From an uncultured Acidimicrobiales bacterium (GTDB taxonomy: Bacteria; Actinomycetota; Acidimicrobiia; Acidimicrobiales; SZUA-35), in assembly GCA_938009905.1 (NCBI GenBank), contig CALLGK010000021.1, positions 1 through 62,159 on the forward strand: 62,159 nt of DNA, given 5' to 3'. Position numbers and translations under genes: made by a program. Every line of letters begins with the position of its first letter. Position 1 is the stretch's first letter. A model generated the notes under the pieces. It worked only from the letters and a program-made list of their open reading frames with translations. It had not been told where the DNA came from and did not search any database. Of this stretch, positions 7,710-18,900 are shown one piece after another.

Positions 7710-8900
7710 GTGGAGGTTCGGCAAGAATCGGGGATTCAACACCGCTTGAGCCGGCGGTGGCTCGCGTGCATCGGCGCTGTGTTCGGCGCACTTGGCCTGT
7801 GGCTGGTTACGCAGGGGCCCGAGCCGACGGACGAAGCCGATTCTGAATCCGCCGCCGCTGAGGCTGCTGCCGAACCGTCAGATGCGCCGCGCCTGCGACC
7901 GGACATCGAGACCAATGCTGGCCCCACTCCACAGGTCAACATCTTGTGGCAACTCGGGTCGACCTCGCTGTACCCGACGCGTTCGGCCGACGACTCGACG
8001 ATCGGAATCGCAGACGGCCCCATCGATTCGTCCAACGTCGTGCTGGCCACGGGCAATCCGCTCACATTCCTCGACGTCTCAACCGGCGACACGGTGCCGA
8101 CGACCCTTCTTGCCTTCTGGCCGGTGATGCAGCACGACGACAAGCTCGTCGTCTACTCCACGAGAAACGGTCGTTTGGCGACCGTCGAGCTGGGAGAACC
8201 CTTCGGCTTCGTCACCCCGCTCAACAACGACGGCGCATTCTTGTTTCGGGCCGAACCGGGCCGGGAGCCAGGCACGGTCGTTGCCCTCTCCATCGACGAC
8301 AACGACGTGATGACCGCCCACACATTCGACATTGCGACGGGTGCGGAGCTGTCGCAGGAAGTTTCCGATTCGACGTTTCCGCTGGAAGATCGAATCGCGC
8401 TCGGGGGCGAGTTCCAAACTCCACGAACGGGTGGCGTCTTCCGATTCGAGGGCTCGGCGTCTATGAGGGTTGGCGACGGAGCCCTCGTGGCGCAGGGGGA
8501 TGGGTTCTTGCTCGTCGAGAGGTGCGACGACGCCCTGGTCTGCGATCTGTTCTGGCATGACTCAACAACGTTCGACGTGCTCGATCTGCCCATTCCTGAT
8601 GGAATCTCCGACGGCCGGGTCATCGGTGACGGCCAGTATCTGGTGTTCCGCTCCGACGACTCGTCGCGTGAGTCGCTCTTTGATCTGGAACGAGGCGGTG
8701 TGCTCGTGGAAGACGTCGACTATCAGAGCGTGTCGCTTGGGCCAGACGGGCGGCTCGCAACGTTCTCCGTTGGAGGATCACCTTTCATCATCGAACTCGA
8801 CACCCTTGTGCGCCACGACGTCGATGGCATCAACCTGCCAGAAGACGAGTGGCTCGTGCGCTTTCACCGCCCGTTGCTGATCGACATGCCCAATCGCTGA
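7710..8900 (+). CDS. Membrane-anchored propeller-like protein, paralogue 1 of 4
   Basis: First of four tandem related proteins (396 residues). A short cytosolic head VEVRQESGIQHRLSRR is followed by one membrane segment (about residues 18-35), then an acidic linker and a beta-rich extracytoplasmic domain. Strand repeats such as GNPLTFLDVSTGD and RTGGVFRFEGS suggest a degenerate propeller. The family signature is DGALVAQGDGFLLVERCDDALVCDLFW, with two cysteines that may pair. No enzymatic motif is visible. The GTG start is supported by the TAGCCT box and by alignment with paralogue 2. Function unknown. Confidence 0.8.
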   Translation: MEVRQESGIQHRLSRRWLACIGAVFGALGLWLVTQGPEPTDEADSESAAAEAAAEPSDAPRLRPDIETNAGPTPQVNILWQLGSTSLYPTRSADDSTIGIADGPIDSSNVVLATGNPLTFLDVSTGDTVPTTLLAFWPVMQHDDKLVVYSTRNGRLATVELGEPFGFVTPLNNDGAFLFRAEPGREPGTVVALSIDDNDVMTAHTFDIATGAELSQEVSDSTFPLEDRIALGGEFQTPRTGGVFRFEGSASMRVGDGALVAQGDGFLLVERCDDALVCDLFWHDSTTFDVLDLPIPDGISDGRVIGDGQYLVFRSDDSSRESLFDLERGGVLVEDVDYQSVSLGPDGRLATFSVGGSPFIIELDTLVRHDVDGINLPEDEWLVRFHRPLLIDMPNR

Positions 8901-8949
8901 CGATCACCGGCTCGACTTGGCCTTGCGATCGCCAAGATGAGGTTCGATC

Positions 8950-8955
8950 TAGCCT
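8950..8955 (+). promoter_or_regulatory. Leaderless -10 box TAGCCT
   Basis: TAGCCT with a 7-nt spacer before the GTG at 8963. It is nearly identical to the promoter of paralogue 1. Confidence 0.6.
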
Positions 8956-8962
8956 CGATGGC

Positions 8963-10111
8963 GTGGACGTGCGGCAAGAGACTGGAATTCGTCACCGTCT
9001 GAACTGGCGCTGGCTTGTGCTGGCGGCGGTTGCCATTGGCGGCCTCGTTGCGTGGTCGATCGCAAGCTCGCAGCGGTCGTCGCCAGACAACGCCGTGCCG
9101 CCAACCACTGCCACGGAGACTACGACGAGCTCGAGTGCACCAACGTCAATCACGACGCCAACCTCATCGACCGTGGCAGAAGCATCGACGACGCAACCCG
9201 CCCCCTCCGAGTTGCGGCTTCGCGGTGGCCTGTTCGACGCAACAAACGTGTGGCTCGCATCTGGCGACCCGTTGACGTTCCTCGATATCGGCACGGGCGC
9301 CGTCGTCGCGACCGAGCTAAAGGGGTGGATCCCACTCATGCAGGTGGGCGACAGGCTGGCACTGTTTCATGCGCTTGACGGGTCGATGGGCACGATCGAC
9401 CTGAGCGCCGACCCGATCGCGGAGAGCCTCGTGGTGCTGCGACCGCCCGGTGTTTCGCTCTTTCGCCCCGAGCCAGTCCTGCGAGACGGCACCGTCGTGG
9501 TGCTGGGCAGTCGCCAACCAGACGACATCATCGAATTCACCTTCGACGTGGCAACCAGCTCGTTGATCAACGAAGAAGCCTCTGATCTCGGCATTCCATG
9601 GTTCGATCGGGTCGAGATCACCGGTGAGTTCCAGACGCCGGTTGCCGGCGGCGTCTACCAACTCGTTGACGGTTCATATCGTCAGGTCGGCCCGGGCGCT
9701 GTTGTCGCCCAAGGCGAGGGCCTACTGCTCGTACAGGAGTGCGACACGGAGTTGCGGTGCGAACTTGAGTGGCGAGACGCTGCAACACAACGTGTGCGGT
9801 CCCTGCCGATTCCCGAACCGATCTCTGATGGTCGAGTGCTACTCGGAGGAGACCTGCTGGCGTACCGGTCAACCGATCTGTGGAGCGAGTCGCTGTGGGA
9901 TCTGAGCAACGACTCGCTGCTGGTGGCGTCCGCTGACTACCTCACCATCACGGTGGAAGCCGACCAGCGCTTCGTTGCCTACGCAGACGATGGGATGCCC
10001 TATGTGTTTGATCGAGTCACGGGCGTCCGAAGTGGAGTCGAAGGAGGTGAGCCTCGGCTTCCCGACAGGTTCAACCGTCGACCACTTCTTGTGTCGATGC
10101 CCGACAGATAG
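8963..10111 (+). CDS. Membrane-anchored propeller-like protein, paralogue 2 of 4
   Basis: 382 residues with the same plan as paralogue 1. The head VDVRQETGIRHRLNWRW is almost identical, followed by a membrane helix (WLVLAAVAIGGLVAW), a Thr/Ser-rich linker and a beta-rich outer domain. It carries the signature GPGAVVAQGEGLLLVQECDTELRCELEWRDA. The frame extends to an ATG at 8849, but that would overlap the previous gene. The GTG at 8963 matches the paralogue's N-terminus and lies 7 nt after TAGCCT. Function unknown. Confidence 0.8.
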   Translation: MDVRQETGIRHRLNWRWLVLAAVAIGGLVAWSIASSQRSSPDNAVPPTTATETTTSSSAPTSITTPTSSTVAEASTTQPAPSELRLRGGLFDATNVWLASGDPLTFLDIGTGAVVATELKGWIPLMQVGDRLALFHALDGSMGTIDLSADPIAESLVVLRPPGVSLFRPEPVLRDGTVVVLGSRQPDDIIEFTFDVATSSLINEEASDLGIPWFDRVEITGEFQTPVAGGVYQLVDGSYRQVGPGAVVAQGEGLLLVQECDTELRCELEWRDAATQRVRSLPIPEPISDGRVLLGGDLLAYRSTDLWSESLWDLSNDSLLVASADYLTITVEADQRFVAYADDGMPYVFDRVTGVRSGVEGGEPRLPDRFNRRPLLVSMPDR

Positions 10112-10143
10112 CGGCCAGACAGGTGCCCTAGGCTTGGGGAGCG

Positions 10144-11448
10144 ATGGCAACGTGTTCAACATGCGATGAGCCGCTGGATCTCGAACAGCGCTTCTGCTCG
10201 GCGTGTGGAGCCGGGGTGCAACAGATCGAGTTGATGGACGCAAGCGCGGCCCCAACCGTGTCGAAGCAAACCGTGAGCCGGGGCGGCGGACTCGACTCGA
10301 AGTGGTATCCGGCAATCGGGTTGGTGCTCGCAGCAATCGTTGGTTGGTCAATCTTGTCGTCTGGCGCCTCAGACGAGTTGGCCGATGACGGTGAAACCGA
10401 ACTGGCCGACCCCACCACAAGCGAGGCCGAGACAACAACGACCGAAGCGCCCACAACCAATGCTGATGATGATTCCACGACAGAACGCCCGACCAGAACC
10501 GAGGAGGTCGGCGACTCGTCAACAGACGACGAGGAAGATCCGCCCGCAGTGTTCATTACAAACGGGCCGATCGGCGACACCGGGCTCACGCTTGTCACCT
10601 CAAACCCCATTCGCTTTCTCGATCTCGACACCGGCGAAGTTGTCGAGACGGGGCTCCGAAATCTCAACCCCGTTGCCGTTGTGGGAGACCGGCTGATCGT
10701 CAACTCCGAAAGCTCGGGGAACAACTTGAAGGCGCTCGATCTCAACGACCTTGAAGCTCCGGCCGAGGACTTCGACTCGCCGAACGGCTACCTCTTCAGC
10801 TTCACCGTGGGCGATGACCCAAGCACCATCGTGGCCATCGGCGACAACTACAGCAGCGGCCCCGAGTTGAGTCGCTACGTCTTTGATGCCGAAACAGGAG
10901 CGATCATCGACGAGAGCACGGTCGAGATCAACATTGGCTTCTTCGGAGGCTGGATCACCGACGGTGATTTCACGACACCTCGCTCCGGTGGGGTCTACCG
11001 CTCCGTTGGATCTGGGTTTGAGCTCGTCGGACCTGGTCGAGTGGTCGCCCAAGGGGCAGGCCTTGTGTTGATCGAGGAATGCGATGAGTCGCTTGATTGC
11101 GATTTCTCGTGGCGCGATGCGGATACCTATGACGAGGTCGCGTTGCCGACACCACCAGACGTCGAAGATGGACTCGTGCTGGCTGCTGGCCGCCTGCTGG
11201 CATTCCGATCGAGCTCCAGCTGGCAGGCGTCGCTCTTCGATCTTGAGACCGGCGAAGTGATCGAGACCGAACTTGAACAATCAGAGAATCTTGGAATCGC
11301 CGTCAGCCCCGACAACCGCCTCGTTGCCTTTGTGGGCCACGGAAACACGCAAATACTCGACCTCGAGACCGGCAAGCAGCACCTGGTGCAATTCGAAGCG
11401 GGTAGCGGGTTCTACGGATCGTCCTTGTTGCTGATTCCTTCCCGTTGA
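10144..11448 (+). CDS. Propeller-like protein with N-terminal zinc ribbon, paralogue 3 of 4
   Basis: 434 residues. It differs from its siblings by an N-terminal zinc ribbon, CSTCDEPLDLEQRFCSACG (two CxxC pairs, residues 4-22), on the cytosolic side. A membrane helix near residues 58-76 (YPAIGLVLAAIVGWSIL) and a long Asp/Glu/Thr linker follow. The outer domain has the signature GPGRVVAQGAGLVLIEECDESLDCDFSWRDA and repeated strands such as FLDLDTGEVVETGL. A TAGGCT hexamer 9 nt before the ATG may be its promoter. The zinc ribbon could couple the outer domain to a cytosolic partner, which is speculation. Confidence 0.8.
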   Translation: MATCSTCDEPLDLEQRFCSACGAGVQQIELMDASAAPTVSKQTVSRGGGLDSKWYPAIGLVLAAIVGWSILSSGASDELADDGETELADPTTSEAETTTTEAPTTNADDDSTTERPTRTEEVGDSSTDDEEDPPAVFITNGPIGDTGLTLVTSNPIRFLDLDTGEVVETGLRNLNPVAVVGDRLIVNSESSGNNLKALDLNDLEAPAEDFDSPNGYLFSFTVGDDPSTIVAIGDNYSSGPELSRYVFDAETGAIIDESTVEINIGFFGGWITDGDFTTPRSGGVYRSVGSGFELVGPGRVVAQGAGLVLIEECDESLDCDFSWRDADTYDEVALPTPPDVEDGLVLAAGRLLAFRSSSSWQASLFDLETGEVIETELEQSENLGIAVSPDNRLVAFVGHGNTQILDLETGKQHLVQFEAGSGFYGSSLLLIPSR

Positions 11449-12665
11449 CCGACTCGTCAGCGACGTCGAGCACGCAAACGGTCTCACGAGGGTCTCGGCC
11501 AGGGTGGCTGCTTCTTGTCGCAGGCCTTGTTGTTGCCGTTCTGGCGTGGTCAGCAACGCGCAGCGGCGACAGCGATTCTGCTGACAGCGGCGAAGAAGTG
11601 CCACGCCAGGCAACGACGCAACCGGAGTCGGCCGAAGAGCTCGAAGCCGAACTGGTCATCGAAGAACAAACGGCCACCCTCGAGAGCGACGCAGCCCAGG
11701 CCGACAGTGTCTCGTCCGACGCTGCCCAGCCCGACCAAGCTGTTGAACCTTTCGATGCCACGGCTCGAGTCGAATTGGTAGACGGCCCCGTCGTTGGGAG
11801 TGGTCTCACGCTGGTGTTCGGCAGCCCCTTACGTTTCGTCGACCTCGAGACTGGCGAAGCGATCGAGACGTCGCTCACCAACCGACTACCGGTTGCTCGC
11901 GTTGATGACGTGGTGATTCTTGCCAATCTCAACTCGGGTGGGTTGGAATCGATCGATCTCGACGACCTGGGTGCCCCACCGGTTGGCATTGGCGTTGGCG
12001 AGGTCGGGCCCCGAGCGGTCGCTCCCGGCAACGCGTCGGGGACAATCGTGGTTGTCGGATATGGCATTCAGGGAGAGATCGGCGAGCGTCGCTACACCTT
12101 CGATACTGCAACTGGCGAGGTACTTGAAAGCGTTGCCGTCGACGCAGCGGCGGGATTCGGAAACCAGTTTGGGTTGGCTGAGTTCTTTTCTCCTCGCACC
12201 GGTGGGGTGTATCTCACCGATGTTGATGGGCTGTCGTCGCGGGTGGCCCCAGGCCGACTCGTTGCTCAGGGTTCAGGCCTTCTTCTTGTTGACGTCTGCG
12301 ACGAGCTGCTTGTTTGCGAGACCACGTGGTTCAACGCCGAGACGCTCGCTCCTGTCGACCGTTTCGTTCCGGACGACATTCTCTCCGGTCAGGTTCTGGC
12401 CAACGGCCGATTGCTCGCCTACGAGCCCAAAGGAGTCTCCCGGCTCGATTTGATGGATCTTGAGACGGGTGAGCTGCTGTTGGTCGATTTCGGCAACCCG
12501 GGCACCGCAATCAACGGTGTCTCGGTGAGTCCTGATGACCGCTACCTGGCGTACAGCGGCCGAGGCGGTGCCATCGTGGTTGATCTCGACTCAGGAAACG
12601 AGTTTGAGATCAGGATTGCCGGTACGGGTGGCCCCGGCGCCTTGCTGATGTCGACGGCCAGCTGA
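11445..12665 (+). CDS. Membrane-anchored propeller-like protein, paralogue 4 of 4
   Basis: 406 residues. Starts at a TTG (11445) that overlaps the previous TGA as TTGA, so it is translationally coupled to paralogue 3. A short Ser/Thr head is followed by a membrane helix (PGWLLLVAGLVVAVLAW), an acidic linker and the shared outer domain with the signature APGRLVAQGSGLLLVDVCDELLVCETTWFNA. It ends with a strand pattern seen in paralogue 3 (SVSPDDRYLAYSGRGGAIVVDLDSG). No catalytic motif. Function unknown. Confidence 0.78.
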   Translation: MTDSSATSSTQTVSRGSRPGWLLLVAGLVVAVLAWSATRSGDSDSADSGEEVPRQATTQPESAEELEAELVIEEQTATLESDAAQADSVSSDAAQPDQAVEPFDATARVELVDGPVVGSGLTLVFGSPLRFVDLETGEAIETSLTNRLPVARVDDVVILANLNSGGLESIDLDDLGAPPVGIGVGEVGPRAVAPGNASGTIVVVGYGIQGEIGERRYTFDTATGEVLESVAVDAAAGFGNQFGLAEFFSPRTGGVYLTDVDGLSSRVAPGRLVAQGSGLLLVDVCDELLVCETTWFNAETLAPVDRFVPDDILSGQVLANGRLLAYEPKGVSRLDLMDLETGELLLVDFGNPGTAINGVSVSPDDRYLAYSGRGGAIVVDLDSGNEFEIRIAGTGGPGALLMSTAS

Positions 12666-12990
12666 ACAGCGCTCGAGCAACTGAACAGCGCGCCAGCGCT
12701 AGGTGCGATGGATCATCTGGTCGCGACCTGTGAGCCCGTTTCCGCGACGTCGAGTGGCCTGACAGCCGCGGCGCCGAGGCGACGCGACGCCTAGCGGCCT
12801 TGCTGTTCCGTAGGGAAAAGTCGGGTTGCGAGCCACAAGGTGTGTCATGACAGCGACATGGTGCTTGCTCTAAGTAGATGCACCTATAAACATCCTCAAG
12901 ACTGAGGAAGTCCATGTCGATAGATGCATCGACAAGCATTAGATCCGGGTCTGGACTCTCGAACGTGAGTTCAGGAGGGAACAACAGTGA
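12666..12990 (+). promoter_or_regulatory. Leader region of the giant surface-protein gene
   Basis: 325 bp without a gene. It holds a TATAAA hexamer (12885-12890) that could be a -10, a small inverted repeat CCTCA/TGAGG (12894-12907), a second TGTCGAT/ATCGACA (12915-12934), and a strong AGGAGGG at 12973-12979 before the ATG at 12991. A perfect 10-bp palindrome TGTCATGACA lies upstream of these. Unlike most genes here, the surface-protein gene is therefore leadered. Confidence 0.5.
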
Positions 12991-15900
12991 ATGATGAGGA
13001 CAAGCGCGATGACTCTTAGTCCGAATGGCGAACGAGGTCGGACACGACCACTACTCCGGGGTCTCGCGGCCTTGTGCCTGCTGGTTCCGTTACTCGGAGC
13101 CGATCCCGCGTCGGCGGCTGACGGGGATGCCGCCATCACTGGATCATTCTTCGTGGATCTCGATCGAGACGGAACGATCGACGAGGGCGAGTCGATGTCG
13201 GACAGCGACTCGCTCTTCCCACCGAGCGGTATCAGCGTTACGGCGTATGACGCCCGCGGAAACAGCGCTCCAGGCACCGTGACGCCGGGGTCGCCCCCAA
13301 CGTATTCGATCGACGTGACCGGTCTGGTCGCAAGCAACTTCCGGGTTGAATTCGACGTTGTTGACGCCGGGTTTGCGCCGACCGTGGTTGGCGCCGACTC
13401 AGCGTCGGCCGTGCAATTTGTCGCCGCAGGCGCGGTGGCCAACTTTGGTGTCGTCCCGCCATCGAACTGTCGTGACGGCGAAGGTGCACTCTTTCTCACG
13501 TGCTACACGGTCGCTGATCTTGTCGACACGGTCGTGACGCTGGACTACGAAGTCGACCCGGCTTCGAAAACAGCCAACGCAGCGGGCGCCGACACCGGTG
13601 CTGTTTGGGGGCTGGCCTACGACGAGTGGACGGACACGATCTGGACCTCCGCCACGTTGCGGCGCACCTTTGCGATGGGGCCAGCGGGTCTGTCCGGGCT
13701 CTATGCCCAAACCACCGCGGACGGTGCTTGGCAAGCCTTCGATCTCGGCCCCGACTTCACAGGCGGCTTTGACGTCGCATCTGCCAACGAAGAGACGATT
13801 GCGGCGAACGTCGCTCGGGTCGGCATTGGTGACATCGATCTTTCTCCGGATGGGCGGCGGCTCTTTGCTTCGAACCTGGCGAACAACTCCGTCTACGTGT
13901 ACGACGTGTCAAGCGGCTCGCCCGTGCTCGAGACGACCATCGCCATTCCCAACCCCGGGTGTGCCGATGGCGACTCGCATCAGATCTGGGCCCTCAGTGC
14001 GACCGGCAACACCACGGCGCTCGTTGGTGCTGTGTGTACGGCGGAAGCAACACAAGATGGCGCAAACCTGACCGCATCTGTCATCGAGATCGACACGACC
14101 GGCACGGTCACGAATGTGCCCGGTCTCACCACATTCCCGCTCGACTACGAGCGCGGCTGTTCAACCGATACTCCTGATTGTTCGAACGTCTCGCATCCAT
14201 GGACCAACTCTTCTGCGTACCTCTGGGACAACCACGCCAACCCGACGTGGGGCGGAGCGTGGAACGATGTTCGCCAGCCCGTGCTCACGGACATCGAGGT
14301 AGCCGACAACGGCGAGCTCGTGCTCGGGTTCCTCGACCGCACATCGTTCCAGCACACGGCGCAGACCACGTGGGATGACTCCTCAACGCCTGACGTGAAT
14401 GAGGCTGCCCTTGGCTGGCTTCACATGGGAAGTGGCGGCGAACTGCTTCACGTCGCCAACACCGGAACCGAAGCGTCTCCCGTCTACGTCCTAGACCCGG
14501 CCATCACCGTTGGCGGCGGGGCCGAGCATTTCAACGACCAGTCAGTCTGGAACGCCCACCAGGAGATCGCATCGGGATCGGTCTGGCACCACCCGAGAAC
14601 AAACGATGTGGTTGCGACGGTGATGGACCCGATCGAACTCAACAGTCTCGGTCTTCGAATCAGCGACGTCGCCAGTGGCGAAACGGTGACGGGATACGAG
14701 CTGGGTGGCGGAAACGCCCAGTACAAAGCGGGCGGCCTCGGTGATGTCGAGGGCTGCTTCATTCCGATCGAAATCGGCAATCGCGTCTGGCTCGACTTGG
14801 ATGGAGATGGTCTGCAAGGCCCCGGTGAGACACCGCTCGCTGGTGTCACCATCACGGTGGAGGGCCCCGGTCTGCCTGAGGGCGGCGTGTCCGTCGTCAC
14901 CGACGAAAACGGCAATTGGACGATTGACTCCACCGACGGGCTGACACACAACGGGTCCTACACGGTGACCGTTGATCCATCTACCAACACCACGCCGCTC
15001 CCCGGTCAGTTCACCAATGCGGACCTAACCCCAACGACCACCGAGGCCGCCGCCACAGCGACCGCTGGTTCGAACATGCTGCCCGACGGCACCTTCGTCG
15101 CCGACACCGGGAACCCCGGCCAGAACGATCACAGCTTCGACGCTGGCTTCGTGCTCCCGCACGACCTGGCCCTCGAAACGACGCTGACCTCGTTCGACAT
15201 CGACACTCGCACTGCCGTCTTTGCAGTCGAGGTCATGAACCAGGGCACGCAGGTCGAGGACTTCACGGTCGCCAACTATCTCGACACCCCGACCGCCGAC
15301 GTCTGGGCCGACTTCTCCACCGCGGCAAACCCTGATGGTCTGACAGCTGAGGTCGATCTCGACCATGACGGCACCACCGACCCGGAAACCGCGCTGGTCT
15401 ACTCGTGGGATGCAGCGTCTGCGCAACAGCCCACAATTGAATTCGACGGCATTCTGCCAACCGGTCAATCGGTCACTGTCCCCGTGACGCTCACGTGGAA
15501 CAGCCCGGTTCCCGTTGGTGGCGACATCGACCTTTGGGCCGAGATTTCGTCGTTCGACTCCGACGGTGATCCGGCCACGGCCGCGCCGGTTGACGCCGAC
15601 TCGACGCCCGACGCCGAACAGGCCAATGACAATCAACCGGACGCTGCTGGCGACCCCACCGATGGTGAGACAGGCGAGGATGCCCTCAACGACGGAGGCG
15701 ACGAAGACGATCACGACGTCGCTGGAGTCAGCTGGTGGGATCTCACCCTGATCAACGAGCGTTCGCCGGAACAATCCTTCATCGTTGACTACTCCGCTGC
15801 GCCGCCGACCATCGCCTTCGACATCACGGTTGGCAATCAGGGCTCAGAGCCAGCAGCAGACATCGTCGTCACCGACTACGTGCCGGCTGGTACCACCTAT

Positions 15901-18900
15901 TCGGAGCGCAGCGCGCCGGACATGCCAACGGTCACCGAACTCGGCGCCTCGTTGGACGTCACTGACAACGGCGACGGCACCTTCGCCCTTTCCGCCCTTG
16001 ACGTGGGTGACTCAGCGACGTTCAGCATCGTGGTTGACGTCGTCGACACTTCGTACGACGAGTTTGTCAATGGGGCAGAGATCTCGGCGTTCACCGACGC
16101 CAACGGGAACGTTCAGGTCGATATCGACTCCACGCCAGACGCAATCAATGACGACGCTGTAGGGGCCGACTCGGTCAACGTCGACGATCCCCGCAACTCT
16201 CACAACGATCTGAACTTTGACCCGGATGGCGACGGCAACGTCAACGAGGCGACGCCAGGTGATGAGGATGATCACGACGTCGAGTTGGTTGTCGCTCCCT
16301 ACGACCTTGCACTGCGCAATGTGGTCGATACGGAAGCCACAGACTTCCCGCTCGCCCCCGGCGATCAGGTGACATTCAGTCTCGAGGTCACGAACCAGGG
16401 CAGGAGCGTCGCAGAGATTGATCTCACCGACACGATCGACCTTGCGGTCTGGGAACCCTTCGAGGCCGAATACAACCCAGAGGGTGTGACAGCAGGCGAC
16501 CAAGCGTTGCCGTTCACGTGGGTCTCAGACCCGGCCGCCCCGGTGGTGACGATTGTCGGAACTCTGCCGCCAGGAGAAACGATCGCGGTGCCAATCACGT
16601 TGACCATTCCGGCGACGTACTCCGACACAGCTGGTCCGCTCGAGAACGTTGCTGAAATCTCGCGATTCGACAACGACAACGATCCGTTGAACGACGACCC
16701 AACCGACATCGATTCGACTCCAGACCAAATTCCCGATGACCCGACGACTGACGATGAGATCAACGAGAACCCCACCTCGGGCGACACGAGTGGCGACGGG
16801 ATTGTTGATGAAGACGATCACGACATCGCGCTGGTTTCCGTGCTCGACGTCGCGCTTCGCAAGACGTTGGCTCGTTCAACTGCGACGCCAGTCCAACCAA
16901 GCCAAGATGTCACGTTCGATGTCTTGGTCATCAACCAGGGAAGTGTCGACGCCACCGACATCGACGTAACAAACTACGTGGATCTCGACATGTGGCTTCC
17001 GTTCGACGTGGCCAGCAACCCGGAGGCGAAGACCACAGGCGACGTGGCGCTTGACTACATCTGGAGGACGAACGAAACCGATGGTTTCGTACGGCTGAAC
17101 GGCACGATTGCACCCGGTGAATCAGTTGTGGTGCCGGTGACGTTGACCATCGCCCCCGATGCCGATTTGACCGAGCTGGCGAGCATCGCCGAAATCAGCG
17201 GTGTGACTGCCACCGTCGATGATGACGGTGATCCCGACACCGAGCCGACGGAGCTGTTCAACGCGGATGGATCTCCAGTTACCGACATTGATTCAACGCC
17301 AGACGCCATCAACGACGAGTTCGATCCGACCGACGAGGAAAACGACGCCCTCGTGGATGATGAAGTGGCCAATGCCTTTGGTGATGAGGACGACCACGAC
17401 ATTGCTGTGGTGCCACCATCGACGTGGAGCCTCGGCAACCAGGTCTGGCTTGACGCAGACAACGACGGCACCCCCGACGTAGGAGAAACACCGATCGCCG
17501 GAGTGGCACTGGAGCTGTACGCCGATGCCGACAACAACGGCGAGCCTGACCTCGATGAAACTGGTGTTCCCAACGTTCTGGCGACGGCGGAGACCGGCGC
17601 CGACGGTGCGTACCTCTTCAGCGAGCTCCCGGCTGGCACGTACATCGTGGGGATCCCCGAGGAGAACTTCCTCGACGCTGGTCCTCTCGAGGCGACGACG
17701 CCGTCGACCCCGGTCGAAGCCAACCCCGACACCGACATCGACGATGACTCCAACGGTGTGCTCGACGGAGACGGCGCAGTCGTGTCTGGGCCGGTTGTGC
17801 TCGGTGACGGCGAACCGATGGCAGAGCCTGGGATTGACAACGATCTCGAGACCGCAGATGGCAACGAGAACCTGACCGTCGACTTCGGATTCTGGATGCC
17901 TGAACCCGATCTTGCTCTTCGAGTCATTCTTGACCCGACCACGGACCTGCCGGTGACGCCAGAGACATCCGTGACGTTCTTGATCGACGTCATGAACCAG
18001 GGCAACGTAGATGTCGCCGATCTGACCGTTGCGAACTACATCGACCCAGCAGCATGGGCGGCGTTCGACGAAGCGCTGAATCCTGAGGGGTCCACGACGG
18101 GCGACGCATCGCTGCCGTTCACGGTTTCCCCCTCAAAGACCGCTGGAGCGACTGCAACGTTTGACGGTGTACTCGAGCCCGGCCAAACGATGACCGTGCC
18201 GATTACTCTTGTCGTTGCCAGCGAGGCATCGCTCGATCAACTGGCCGCCCTCGCAGAGATCTCAGCGTTCACGCCGGTGATTGACGATGACGCCGATGAC
18301 GTCACCCCGCCAGTGGCAGTCGTGATGCCTGACGGCGCAACGCCTGGCGATGTCGACTCCACGCCAGACGACATCAACGATGACCCTCTCGTGGACAACG
18401 TGATCGACAACACAGATGGTGATGAAGACGACCATGACATCGCAGAGGTCGCACCGCCCACGTACAACCTGGGCAATCAGGTGTGGCTCGATGCCGACAA
18501 CGATGGTGTGCTCGAAGCTGATGAAGAGCTTGTTCCTGACGTCGTCATGCATCTCTTCACTGACGTTGATGGCGACGGGCTCCCCGACGATCTCAACGCA
18601 GATGGCGTGATCGACACCGCAGATGCGGTGCAGGTCACGACCACCGGAGCAGATGGTGCGTACCTCTTCGAGGGCCTCGCGTCCGGCGACTACGTGGTGG
18701 GTGCGAGCCCGGACAACTTCGTTGCTGGTGGGCCACTTGCCGGCGCGATTTCTTCAGATCCCACTTCGGACGACCCAGATGGGTTTGGCGACGCTGACGT
18801 AGACAGCGACGATGACGGCGTTGCCTGCGGTTGTCCTGATGGATACGTCTTGTCGGCGCCTGTGACCCTTCTCGACATCGAGCCGGTGGATGAGGTCGGG

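Noticed and set aside
12987-13017. Ten-codon upstream frame starting at GTG 12987, overlapping the surface-protein start
   Set aside because: It is well spaced from AGGAGGG, but so short that chance is likely. No attenuation structure supports it.
17055-18005. 316-residue Ser-rich minus-strand frame in the giant surface gene
   Set aside because: Antisense of repetitive Asp/Thr codons. The plus-strand frame is continuous through 2179 codons.
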